Shown here in pieces: positions 1-10,488 of a stretch of DNA of 64,000 nt. Position 1 is the first letter of the stretch; each line of letters begins with the position of its first letter. Location: the NCBI RefSeq assembly GCF_902148855.1, contig NC_043964.1, positions 3,684,391 to 3,748,390 on the forward strand, read 5' to 3'. A program made the position numbers and the translations under genes. The notes under the pieces are model-generated. The model ran no database searches. It was given only the letters and a program-made list of their open reading frames with translations, and was not told the DNA's origin. The stretch comes from Sphaeramia orbicularis. Taxonomy: Eukaryota > Chordata > Actinopteri > Kurtiformes > Apogonidae.

Positions 1-138
1 AATCAACTATTTTATAAATACAAAGGTCACTTTTTACTTATAAGGTGTTCTGGTTCATTATTTAGTCATTGAAAAAGATTCAGCCAATCAATCTATATGT
101 CCAGTAAGTTTAGACAAGGGTCATTTTAAACTGGTTAA

Positions 139-499
139 CTCTTTAAAACCTGACGTGTCATCGCTGACACACCCTGCACATGTGCAGTTTGGACGGCTGT
201 AACTCTTTCATTGTTTGTGCAACTGGAAAAATTTTGACAGTCTCTGAAACCTGAGATGTTGCACTTTATAGGCTTTACTGGGTCATTACGGTAATTTGAC
301 TCACACCTGATATAGAAGCTGGAGAAGAAGCCATTTTAGCAGTATTATAACATGCAGAACATTTTGAAAGAACTGGGGGAAAAAAGTGCTCTAGAAAAAT
401 GGGCAAACAGACTCACTCACAGCATATTTTCTTACCTTTTCATAGTCAAAATAAGAAAAAAAGTCCAGGTGGACTATTTCAGGCTTAGGGTCTCAAGGG
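139..499. repeat. degenerate TTAA-flanked miniature inverted-repeat element
   Basis: The left end reads TTAACTCTTTAAAACCTGA (TTAA at 135-138). The right end reads CTTAGGGTCTCAAGGG followed by TAAA at 500-503, so the ends are weak inverted repeats with a TTAA-like target at each side. This resembles the better preserved TTAA elements at 5473 and 16306. No coding capacity is seen. Assignment to piggyBac-type non-autonomous elements is inference. Confidence 0.4.
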
Positions 500-1290
500 T
501 AAACAAAAAACTAACAGGAAAATAACAAACTGTAGAAGTTAATTGCAAATGTTTTGTAATATTTGTTGATCTTTTTCATATTGATGCCCGAAAAATTACA
601 AAAATCTGAGGTAAAATTATCCAGTTCATACATATAAAATAAAAGTATATGGCTCTAAAACAGCACCGTTCAGGGAATTAATGATGACTATCATAAACCT
701 GAGCTAAAACTGGACTGGACTTATTTTAGTTCTTTATGTATTAGCAGTAATTGTTTTGGTACAACATATTATGCTTGTCCTGTTTTTCTCAGCTGACTCT
801 TCTAGTTTAAACTCCACTAAATGGATCAGTTTCATCGTGGTGGAAATAAACAGCTTCTGTTTGGTAAAATAAACACTTAAATTCAGATAAAATAATCACT
901 TTCACCATTACACAACAAACTTTGGAAGCGTTTCTAAGGCTGACATAATTCTATTTTTTCTTTTTTTTTCAGCCTGTTTATCAGTGGTTTTGTGCTTCTC
1001 TTCTTGCAGCTTGTAAGGCAACATGGGCCACCTCCAGGGGGCTTAATATTAATGTTCAGCTCCACGGAGCATGTCCAAATTATGTGGAGAACACAATGGG
1101 CCACGAAGCAAACAAGTCAGCGCAGATCCTCACGTCGGCCACCGGTGAAATGATTGGACTCCAACGTTGAGAATGCTGCGTGGCATCTGTCATATCTGGG
1201 TGAAACGGACTCTGAAAACCTCTAGAAGTCTGTCACAGGTAGCCTTTTCCACTCGTTTTTTAAGTTCAAAATAACTAAAAGTGTTTTTGG

Positions 1291-2350
1291 CAGAGGTGTC
1301 AAACATAAGGCCTGTGGTCCAAAAACTGGCCCACCATGGGGTCTGATCCAACCCATGAGATGAAATTGTGAAATACAAAAATTACACTGAAGATATTAAC
1401 AATCAGTGGTTTTAAAGTCATTTTAGTTCAGGTTCCACATCCAGACCAATATGATCTAATATGGATCTGACCAGTAAAATACTATCATAATCACCTACAA
1501 ATAATGACAACTCCAAATTAAAAAAAAAAAAAAAAAAAAGGTTAAATTCCATTTAAAAAAAAAAAGTTTGTATTGAGAAACTACACAAACTAAACATGGA
1601 GAATCAGCGTTCAGTTTCTATGCTCCGTACATCTGGAACAAACTACCAGAAAATATCAGGTCTGATATCTGAGAGTCGGACTTCTTTTAAGTCCAGGTTA
1701 AAGACTCACCTGTTCACTTTGATTTTTAAATTTTATATTCTCTTTCGAAACTCTGCACTGCAACTCTAATTTTATTATGTGTGTGTTTTTATATTTTTTG
1801 GATTTTATGTGTTCTTTTCTTGTTGTTTTTAATCACCTTTTTCATGTTTCTTTTATCATGTTTTAAATGTGTTTCTTTTTCCCTGTCGTTGTATTTCAAT
1901 GTCCCGTGTGAAGCACCTTGAATTTCCTTGTTGCTGAAATGTGCTCTATAAATAAAGTTGCCTTTCACACAAAAGGGGAATAATCTGAACAAATATGAAC
2001 AACCTGAAATGTATTAAGAGAAGCAAATGTAATTATACCAATATTTTGCCTGTTACTAAATATTTTGTGTATTTGTAGATCCATTGTGATCTGTAAGCTG
2101 TTCCAATTTGTTCTCTTTTAGTGTAAAAAAGTAAAATTACATGAAAGTGTTTACATTTACAAACTACTCTAGCGCAAAAAATGTGAATGAGCTGAATAAC
2201 CATGTACAACCTGAAATTTCTTTTTAAAAATATGTCCAATATTATCAATATTCTGCCTGTTACTAATATTTTGTGTATTTGTAGACCCACTGTGGTCTGT
2301 AAGTTATAATGCAGATGTGCAAATGATAAACTGCAGGATAATATTGTCAC
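1291..2350 (+). repeat. hAT-like foldback MITE, copy A, interrupted by a LINE tail
   Basis: It starts with CAGAGGTGTCAAACAT, the terminal sequence shared by the intact copy at 10733. It continues with the family's left arm (about 1386-1525, 'gaagatattaacaatcag' onward) and then internal arm sequence from about 1980 to 2350. A LINE 3' end (1595-1968) separates the parts. The internal arm appears twice in a row (about 1985-2180 and 2190-2350), so a duplication is likely. No clear right terminus was found. Confidence 0.55.
1595..1968 (+). mobile_element. LINE 3' end (L2/CR1-like), 5'-truncated
   Basis: The segment translates to the end of a LINE ORF2 (APYIWNKLPENIRSD, then a KSRLKTHLF-like stretch). 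The 3' tail TGCTCTATAAATAAAGTTG is typical of fish L2-type tails and is shared in this window by the tails at 9490, 21690, 32950 and 38335. It is a dead fragment inside hAT copy A. Confidence 0.65.
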
Positions 2351-2407
2351 CCAGAATGTTGTTTTTATTGGCTCACCGACTTTCAGAGTAAAATATAACA
2401 TGTGAAT

Positions 2408-2640
2408 TCCATCCATCCATCTTCTGCTGCTGACTAGGTCTGGGTAAAAGGGGCAGCAGCCTCAGCAGGGAAGCCCAGACCACCCTCCCAGAGGCATCCC
2501 CCAGACCAGCGTGTCATGGGCTGCCCCAGGGTCTCCTCCTGGATGGACAAGCACAAAACACCTCATCACAGATGCGTCCAGACCAGATGTCTGAACCACG
2601 ACTGAGCTCCTCACCCCGTCTTTAACCTCCGAGACATTAT
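2408..2640 (-). mobile_element. LINE fragment, reverse orientation
   Basis: It opens with CCATCCATCCATC followed by 'ggggcagcagcctcagcag' and 'gaagcccagacc'. This is the repeat seen in many teleost genomes at the ends of Rex/RTE-type LINEs, here read on the opposite strand. No open frame is kept. The family name is from memory and not checked against a repeat library. Confidence 0.5.
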
Positions 2641-4055
2641 TTCAATGAATTTGCATCTGTTTGAGGTTCGTTAAAGCTGCTGTGAGTTTGTGCTTGTGTT
2701 CCTTTTCTTCAGTGGTTTGGTTTTACTGTGTGTTTTAGGGTCAACACAGGTGGAAGAACAGAAAAAGACAAAGAGAGGAACTGAAGTTTGACAGGTTTGG
2801 ACTAAATAAGGCACTAGAATGGACATCAATAACAGATTTAGGATGTTGAACATCAGCTGTGAACTGGAACACACTGAACAACAACAAGAATTTGGATTTG
2901 GACCCACTAGTTTTAGTTTTTGGCTCTTTTTCTAAATCAGTCCAGCTGCTTTTTGACACCTGGTTGAACTCCAAAAAGCAGTTACACAGTCAAAACTCTG
3001 GAAAAATGATGATTTAATTTAAGTTTTTTTGCACCAAAACAAAGAAAAAATAGGGTCCCTAAAGTAAAATGAGTTTGAAACTCCTGATCTAATGACATAA
3101 TTAAATAAAATAAACATAATCTCTATTGAATGATAATATTTTGATATTTAACACTGATGAAATGATGAACTGTCTTTAAGTTTTTATGTTTGAGTTGAAA
3201 ACAAAAATACACATTTGTGAGTAATCCATGAATTTTGTTTTCATGTATATGTAGAAGTTTTCATGTTTTCTTGAAATCTGTTTTATTTGTAGGCACTAAA
3301 GTAAAATTATTTTGTTTATTTTGTTTTTTGGCAGCTGGTTGAACTCTAAAAAGCAGTTACATGGTCAAAACTTGGTAAAAACACATTTAAAAAAAAAAAG
3401 AAAAAAGGAAAATCACCACAACACTGCAAACAACAGTAAAAACAAACAAACAAACAAACAAACAAACAAACAAACAAAAAACCCACAAGGAAAACGGTGT
3501 TAAAAAAAAAAAAAAAGCTCAAACCATCATGTTTTCTTGAAATCTGTGTTATTTCTGAGCACAAAAGTAGGATTATTTTGTTTATTTTGTATTTTGGCAC
3601 CTGGTTGAACTCCAAAAAGCAGTTACATGGTCAAAACTTCGTAAAAACACAGTAAAAAAAAAAAAAAAGGGAAAATCACAACACTGCAAACTACAGCGAA
3701 AACAACAAAAAAAAAAACACAAGGAAAACGATTAAAAAAAACAAAACAAAAAAAGCCTAAACTGTCTATTTTTATAGTGAGTCAGTCTATACCACTGCTC
3801 TGTGTTTTACCCCCATTCCACAGGTGGTGGTGGTGGTGGGGGTGTACTGAGCATGCTCAGATGTCTATGGAAAGAACAGGTTCTATTCTATCAGCATGTT
3901 TTGAAGTTTTTTTTATTCAGAATTTTTTTCCTGTTATTCCACCCTGTTTTGACCCTAAAACACACAGTAAATCAGAACCACTGAAGAAAAGGAACACAAA
4001 CACAGACACTGAAACAGACACACATTCACAACATCTTTGAAATAATATCTGAGGG
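2632..4055. repeat. inverted-repeat block with internal duplications
   Basis: The segment around 2690-2752 (TTCCTTTTCTTCAGTGGTT, then 'gtgtgttttagggtcaa') recurs inverted around 3946-4000. This gives a foldback about 1.4 kb across. A 'ttgaactccaaaaagcagtt' motif appears three times between (about 2963, 3339 and 3605). The family is not recognised. Confidence 0.5.
3262..3760 (+). repeat. two tandem copies of a 266-bp unit with (AAAC)n tract
   Basis: 'catgttttcttgaaatctg' occurs at 3262 and again at 3528. Both are followed by the same GGCACC/AGCTGGTTGAACT stretch, an A-run and 'aaaatcac...cactgcaaac'. The first copy carries a pure (CAAA)n run at about 3440-3480, which expanded only in that copy. 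The period is 266 bp. Confidence 0.65.
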
Positions 4056-4771
4056 GTTAAAGGGTCAAATGTCCAAAAAAACTTTAATTATATAAAGAAT
4101 TTAGACGTGAGCTCCGACGGAGTGAACGCAGGAATGTATTAAGTGTCTAGAAAAAGAGAACCGCACAGATTTATAAGGGAAAGACGCGACAGACTGTTAC
4201 AACTGGCACCGTCTGCTTTTACTTCTGTCCAACATCGCACACAATCCACAGCCTTTTGGCATCAAATATACACAGACAGAGAGTGTGTGGGTGAGCAGTG
4301 GAGGGTAAACTCACCTGAACTCACTTTATACAACAGTTGTATCTGTGTCACACACCTTAGGTCCATTTCAAGATCATTAAAACGATTCTGACTTAATTTA
4401 ATGATATGTCAAGTACATTTCTAACAATCAGAGAAGGAAACTAAAATGTTGAAAATATATTTAGACTAAATGTATAATGTTCAGCACCATTGTTTTCCAC
4501 TTCTTTACGCTGTACACTTTGCTGTGTTGAGTCTACTGCAGGGGTGTCAAACATACAGACCGTGGCCCAAAACCGGCCGCAAAAGGCTTCAGTCCGGCCC
4601 AAGAGATGAATTTGCAAAATGTAAAAAGGAAACTGAAGATTTGAACAGTAAAGGGTGTCAATGTCATTTTAGTTCAGGGGCCACATACAGAACAATATGA
4701 TCTCAAGTAAAATACTGTCATAATAACTAATTAATAATGACAACTCAAACGTTTTTCTTTTTTTTTCCAAA

Positions 4772-4960
4772 GTCAAAGTCAGCTTTATTGTCAGTTTCTC
4801 CATATATACATCGCATAAAGAAAACTGAAATTACAAAACTCTAAGGCCCCATGGTGCAAAATGAACATAGTAGAAAAAAAAAGAAAAAAAAAAAAAATAG
4901 AATACAGTATAACTATAAACAGAATAGAACTCTAAACAGCAGGGGGTTGAGGGGACAATA
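4772..4960 (-). mobile_element. LINE/SINE tail, reverse orientation
   Basis: 'agtcaaagtcagctttattg' is the reverse complement of the common fish retroelement tail CAATAAAGCTGACTTTG. It is followed by sequence including 'aggccccatggtgcaaaatg' and an A-rich stretch. It sits inside hAT copy B, so it is younger than that copy. Confidence 0.5.
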
Positions 4961-5261
4961 AAGAGACAATAAAGGGGCAACAGTGAAGTTAAATAGATGA
5001 GGTATTGGTAATAGATGAGCTATTTTTAGCGCAAAAAGAAAATGTTTACATTTACGAACTATTCTTGCACAAAAATTGTGAATGATCTGAATAACCACGT
5101 ACAACCTGAAATTTCTTAAGAAAAATATGTGCAACTTTATCAATATTCTGCCGGTTATTACATGTTTTGTGTATTTGTAGATCTACTCTGAGCTGTACGT
5201 TATCATGAACATGTATAAATGATAAACTGAGGCAGAATAATGTTAAAAATAAATAAATAAA

Positions 5262-5264
5262 TAC

Positions 5265-5304
<40 letters not shown>

Positions 5305-5354
5305 TAATAATAATAATGATAATGATAATGATAGATGAATAAATAAATAAATAA
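5262..5354 (+). repeat. (TAA)n/(GATAAT)n/(TAAA)n microsatellite
   Basis: A near-perfect run of TAA triplets (about 5265-5300) passes into TAATGATAATAA units and then AATAAATAAATAAA. Simple sequence only. Confidence 0.85.
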
Positions 5355-5472
5355 TGCACTTATTTTCTTAAGAAATTTTAGGTTGTTCATGTTATTCTCA
5401 TGTTATTGATTGCATTTAACTGAAACTTAACTGATTGTACTTCATGTATTTATCGCATTTTAATTTCATTAA

Positions 5473-6229
5473 CCCTCTGGTATCCGGGTGCGCGTTTTAG
5501 GCACACTTTGCATTTCGTTTTAAAAAACTTCATATTATTTTTCACAATTTAAATAAGGTTAGAATTCAAAAGTTGTTCATTTTTGCATTAACTTTAAAAT
5601 TCTGTCCACCAACTCAAATGTGCACATTGTAAACAAAAGAAAATGACCAGACTAGCATCTGTCTCCCAAGTGTGCATAAAACGCACTATTTCTAACATTT
5701 GATCTGTATGATTAGGACTGACCTGGATTTACAAAAATAAAATCAAATTAGAGTAGAAAAATAAATCCATATATAATATTTAATAGTTTGATTTATAGGT
5801 GTGCATTTTACGCACACTTGGTGACAGATGCTAGTATTTTTGAACATTTAACCTAGTGCCAAAAATAATAATGCAAATTAACCGATGTTGGAGTTAATCA
5901 CTGACATATGCCAGGATGAAAAAATCAAATAATATGTGAATCACTTTTTATGTAGTATATTGAAAAAAAAATTTTTTTCTGTGTGTTTTTTGCATCCAAA
6001 AAAATGGTTTGTTTCCATTACAAACACAACATTTAAAGGGTTAAAAAAAAATGTGACGATTATTGAGTATTTAGTATTTTTATTTACGGCTCAAGTTGGT
6101 GAAATAGAAAAAAGTGTAAAAGAATTAAAATCAATCTCTATGAAAAATTTTTTGACATTATTCCACAAGTGTGCGAAAAAGGCACACTTGGTGCTTAGTA
6201 AGGGCCTTGCTGGACAGGATACTGGAGGG
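5473..6229. mobile_element. TTAA-target MITE, 757 bp, complete ends
   Basis: It is flanked by TTAA at 5469-5472 and 6230-6233. The left end reads CCCTCTGGTATCC; the right end, on the other strand, reads CCCTCCAGTATCC. Internally it repeats short palindromes of the form GTGTGC-n-GCACAC, for example near 5671, 5803 and 6170. TTAA duplication with C-rich ends is typical of piggyBac-type elements (family knowledge). There is no transposase, so it would need help from elsewhere to move. Confidence 0.65.
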
Positions 6230-6519
6230 TTAATTTCATATTATATCTGTTCATCATAATATAAAGCCAGAAACCAAATTATGTAACAATAAGTATCAGG
6301 TATATTATAGTATATAGTACTGATATGCTTAGACCAGGAAGATTATTACTATTATTAATTATTTAAGGAGAAGTTAAGGAGTTTATAAATTATGTTTCTT
6401 CTCACTCCTTTTCGAATATGTATTATATGTCTTATGTTTAAGTGTTTTGTTTATTTATTTTCTTCTGTTTTGACATTCTTATTCAATATAAATACATCAA
6501 TCAATCAATCAGTCATTAA

Positions 6520-6775
6520 TTGTATTTTGCACTGTAAAGCACTTTGTGACTCCCTGTCTGTGAAAAGCACTCTATAAATAAAATTTACTTCCTTTACTTA
6601 CTTATTTTTTTTAAATAGTTTGTAAATCCAAACATTTTCATAATTTCATTTTCTTTTTTTTTCACTCTAAAACATAGAGAAAAGTGTGGAGTTGTCATTA
6701 TTTCTGGGTTCTTATGTTATTCTTTTCCTGGTCTGACCTGCTTTAGATCCCATTGGCCTGTATGTGGAACCTGAA
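6520..6775 (+). repeat. LINE tail (6520-6597) followed by hAT-like right arm (6605-6775)
   Basis: 'gcactttgtgactccctg' and 'gcactctataaataaaattt' form an L2-type tail. The sequence after it ('atagtttgtaaatccaaac' to 'tgtatgtggaacctgaactc') matches the right arm of the hAT-like family. It is possibly the detached right half of the copy starting at 4539. Confidence 0.5.
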
Positions 6776-7149
6776 CTCCTGTCTACGGTGTCTCCTCCAC
6801 AAACTCCATCCACTGACAGAAAAGCAGCGTCGAAAACCTGTTGAGTCAGTGTTTTCACATAGTAAATATGCCAATTATAAGTTCTATTCATTATGAAAAG
6901 GGGAGCTTGGGCTGCAGCTTTCAGCATGTACATACTAATGCATCTTCAGACTGAGCTGGTGTCTAATGTCTGCCCACAATAACACAAGTGCCAGACGTTC
7001 ACACGCGCTGACATCACTGCTGGCTCTGCCGCTGTTTGCACTGCAGCCTGAGCGGACCCAGACGGAGGCAACAAAGGCTTCGGACCGACAGGGAACACAC
7101 TGACAGGAGGGAAGAAACAGACGCAGCATTAATGACATCAAACTTGAGC

Positions 7150-9065
7150 CGCTTCTGGAAACTCAGTCTGTTTTATGAGGGAAAAAAATGGGGATCGTGT
7201 TGATTTGTAAACACATTTATAAAGAAACATTTACCAGCAAATTCTGTCTTTAGATAATTTACATGATACTTAGCAGTGGACTGTACTGTTTAAATGACCA
7301 AACATATGGATAAATCAGCCAAAAACACCTCTGGTTTAAAGGTTATTTAAGGTCAACCACAGAGATTTTTTTCAAAGTAGCACAACGCCACCTGGTGGAC
7401 AGTCTGAGCAAAAAAACCCAAAAGGTCCTGTTCATTTCATCACAAATGTCGTTTTGTACTGTATGTAATGTAATGTAATGTATTGTACTGTATTGTCTTT
7501 TAAGTAGTAATGTTTATTTTAGTCCTTGACACGTAGGCACACATGTTGTTTTGTCGTATATCGTTGTGTATTGAATTGTACTGTTTTGTAATGTATTACA
7601 CTTTCTTGCTCTGTACTGTCACTTATTCCATGGTATTGCTTTGTATTGCACAGATCAGTGTAATTTATTTATTAAGTAGAGACTGCGGATGAAAATTAGC
7701 ACTGACGCTAACTCTGGCATATTTACATGTTTATACTGAAATGGAATGTATAAATGTGTTCATTAATGTGTACTGTCCCGTCTAAATAAAGATAAAAACA
7801 AAACAAAACAAATATTCATTAATAAATAAAAAAAACATTAATTTTACTTTGTTACTTAGAATATATTAACTACTTTAACTTATTTTTATGTATTTAAAAA
7901 TGTGTAATAACTGACTTTTTAAATTTGTCTGATAAGGTTTCTCTTTGTGTGATGACCTGCAGTTTCATAACTTTATATAATTTACAATATTTTTCTGTTA
8001 CATCCTACTCACATTGTGTCTATAATATATTAGTGTTACAAATGATACATATATAATCCAAAATAAAGTTAGAAATATGGTTTTATATTGTCTTTTTTCA
8101 TATAAACATTCTAATCTGAAAGGAAGATAGACATAAAACCACAGGTGTAGTTGAAGTACTGTAGTTTAGTGTAATTTACTCGAGTATTTCCATTTAATAC
8201 AGCCTTATACGTCTGAACATTACATGTCAGAGACAAATAATACATATTTTCTTCCACTGCTTTAGTTCATCCCCTCCTCCTCCTCCTCCTCCTCCTCAGT
8301 GAGAGACATTTATCTCCAAATATATTGATTTTGAATGTTTATGATGAAGTTTTTACTCAGGTTTCAGTTCTCTTCCTTGTTAAGTTACATAAAGTATTTT
8401 TTAAAAAACTACTCTGGGTTCTTTAGCCTTCTTACAGATGCTTGTATGTCACAGGGCGGGGATGCTACAAACACATGATCCTGTCCAATATGATTCATTG
8501 CTGTATATTAAATTACAAATAGTATGTGAAGTTGCTCAAAATAGTTCAAACTTGACCTCCTGAGACCTGAACATTTATTTTGAATGTATTTTTAAGATCT
8601 GATCGTTATTTGGGATGGGTATAAAGTACTTCAGCCTAGACCTGGTCTTATGAAAAACACTTCCTTATTATTTGTATCTACAGCAGAAAGTGTTATAAAG
8701 CATAAAAAACAGATTTCAACCATAACATAAATGACTTTAATTTGTACTTTGTCCACTTTAATCTCAGATTTGGCTGTAAAGTGATATGAGTTTGATTTTG
8801 TTTTGATACTTTAATGTGGATGCTTGATGTTTGTTAAGATGAATTAAGAATAAGGTGCAGGAAACACAAAATATAACACCCTCTACAGACACAGGACGTA
8901 AACATACAGCAGGAAATTGCAACATAAACATTAATACAGCAATTACATGAATAAAAACAGTTTTACTTTTTACACTCTATGTACATTTTGCTGGTAATAT
9001 TTACACATTTCATCATAAAAAAGCAGTTGTTTTTTTTGTTTATAGTAGTTGTAGAGTATCTTCAG
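7150..9065. other. gene-free stretch
   Basis: AT-rich sequence with short tracts (TGTAATG-type repeats at 7459-7500, (CTC)n at 8276-8297) and scattered retroelement-like bits. I see no exon with convincing splice sites and no conserved protein in six frames. Confidence 0.5.
7385..7398 (-). promoter_or_regulatory. CTCF-like site
   Basis: The minus strand reads CCACCAGGTGGCGT, 13 of 14 positions of the vertebrate CTCF core CCASYAGRKGGCRS. It lies in a gene-free stretch about 2.5 kb upstream of the cox6a2 TATA box. Motif match only. Confidence 0.3.
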
Positions 9066-9067
9066 CA

Positions 9068-9340
9068 CCCCCCCCCCCCCCCCCCCAGTGCAATACTCAC
9101 CTTACCTCACCTTGTTTTTTTTATCTTTCCTTGTACATACAGTATTTCTTATCTTTAGTATAGACTTAGCTTTTTGTATATTTTAGTAGTATATATATAT
9201 TTAATATTTCATCTATGTAGTTTTTTGTACACTGCCTATGCTTTTCAGTATTTGTTGTGTTATTTTTATACAGTCTTTTTGCATTTTAACAGATTTTCTT
9301 TATTCCTGTAACAGTGACAATAAAGATCAATTTCTGTTTT
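9068..9340 (+). repeat. poly-C run followed by LINE-type tail
   Basis: A run of 19 C (9068-9086) precedes a T-rich 3' UTR-like stretch that ends with 'taacagtgacaataaag'. That is the tail form of several teleost LINEs, and similar ends occur at 50965, 56225 and 42525. Confidence 0.5.
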
Positions 9341-9439
9341 TAAATCCTCTCTTAAAACATTTTTTCTCTTAATTCAATGTGAGGTTGGCTTTTATTGTTT
9401 TAACATATAATTTATTTTATCATCTTCATTAATTCTTTT

Positions 9440-9735
9440 ATGTGCTTTGTTTTTATGTCTGGGTACAGCATTTTGGCCAACTGTGTTGTTTTTAAAGTGC
9501 TTTATAAATAAAGTTGACGATTGTATTGCATTGCATTGCATTGCATTGCATTGCATTGCATTCTATTCTATTCTATTGTCTTGTATTGTATTGTATTGTT
9601 TTGTATTGCATTGCATTCTATTCTATTCTATTCTATTCTATTCTATTGTCTTGTCTTGTCTTGTCTTGTATTCTATTCTATTGTTTTGTATTGCATTGCA
9701 TTCTATTCTATTCTATTCTATTCTATTCTTTTCAA
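9440..9735 (+). repeat. LINE tail with expanded (ATTGC)n/(ATTCT)n/(CTTGT)n array
   Basis: The tail AGTGCTTTATAAATAAAGTT (about 9496-9515) runs straight into about 215 bp of pentanucleotides that change type: TTGCA, then TTCTA, TTGTA, TTCTA, TTGTC, TTCTA again. The block order repeats partly (GCATTGCATTC(TATTC)n twice), which suggests internal duplication after the first expansion. Confidence 0.75.
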
Positions 9736-9948
9736 CTAGTACTTTCACTTTTGGAAACCGTCTGAATTGTTCTTCCTCTTCCTCTTTAAAGGTGAACACT
9801 CCTGTAAATAAACAGTCCCACTGCTCTTTAAGTGTTCTATCGTCATGGTAATGCACCTTTAACGTCCTCCACTGCTCTAATACACACCTACTCCCTTATC
9901 CTCTTCCTCTTCGTCACAAATCTCACCCTCCTCCGCACTCTCCCCAAA

Positions 9949-10133
9949 TATAAACTCCTTTGGCACTGAGACAGATTGAAATGGGGAGGAGTCTATCTGA
10001 GCCAGTTCAGCTCAGGACAAGGACTGAAGGGCAAACAAGCAACAAGGAAGGAGCAGAAAATTAAATAACACATTTACCAGGAAAATACAAGGAGAATAAA
10101 GCATACTGAGGAGGACCACCCACCTGCAGAACA
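9949..10133 (+). promoter_or_regulatory. cox6a2: cox6a2 TATA box and non-coding first exon
   Basis: TATAAA lies at 9949-9954. A purine-rich stretch follows and ends at a donor (ACA|GTACGT, exon end 10133). The next acceptor, TTCTGCAG|ATG, brings in the start codon directly at 10489. The transcription start is therefore likely near 9980, with one intron in the 5' UTR. TATA use fits a tissue-restricted muscle isoform (inference). Confidence 0.5.
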
Positions 10134-10488
10134 GTACGTATTTATAGGATTAGGTCATTTTTTAAGCCAGCATGACCATCAGATCTCTTGATATATCTGG
10201 AGCTGCAGTAGGCCCAGGCTTAACCCTACCTGTTTATTTGGTATTATTGATTTGTAGAAGGATCTCTCCCACAAAATACGTCATCAGAAATATGTCATAG
10301 TTAAATATCTGCATTCAGAATCTCTCTATTTTACTTCAGTATCGATCTGCTGAGTGTTTTGCGGGCTGTAACAGTTGTCACATTCAACATGTGTTAAAAA
10401 CATGCAGTTAGAATATCTGTAACTGTAATTTTATCTCCACTGTTTATCTAATGCCTGTCTTTTCTTTTTTATTTTTTCCCTTCTGCAG

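Larger units (their letters stand above)
4539..5400 (+). repeat. hAT-like foldback MITE, copy B (left part)
   Basis: It begins CAGGGGTGTCAAACATAC, the family terminus. It runs through the shared left arm and the internal arm (AACCTGAAATTTCTTAAG at about 5104), ending near 'aaattttaggttgttcatg'. A reversed LINE tail (4772-4960) and a TAA/TAAA microsatellite (5262-5354) interrupt it. A matching right arm occurs at 6605-6775, so the element may originally have spanned about 4.54-6.78 kb and been split by later insertions. Confidence 0.55.

Noticed and set aside
1015-1245. Possible exon after CTTCTCTTCTTGCAG, ending near CTGTCACAG|GTAGCC
   Set aside because: Splice signals are plausible, but the sequence has only short frames without similarity, and no partner exon was found.
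6935-7141. GC-richer patch with an open frame on the minus strand
   Set aside because: No recognisable domain, no convincing splice sites and no neighbour supports a gene; it may be regulatory.
9447-9851. Open frames rich in Ile/Leu/Cys/Phe/Tyr
   Set aside because: They translate the TTGCA/TTCTA pentanucleotide array in three frames.
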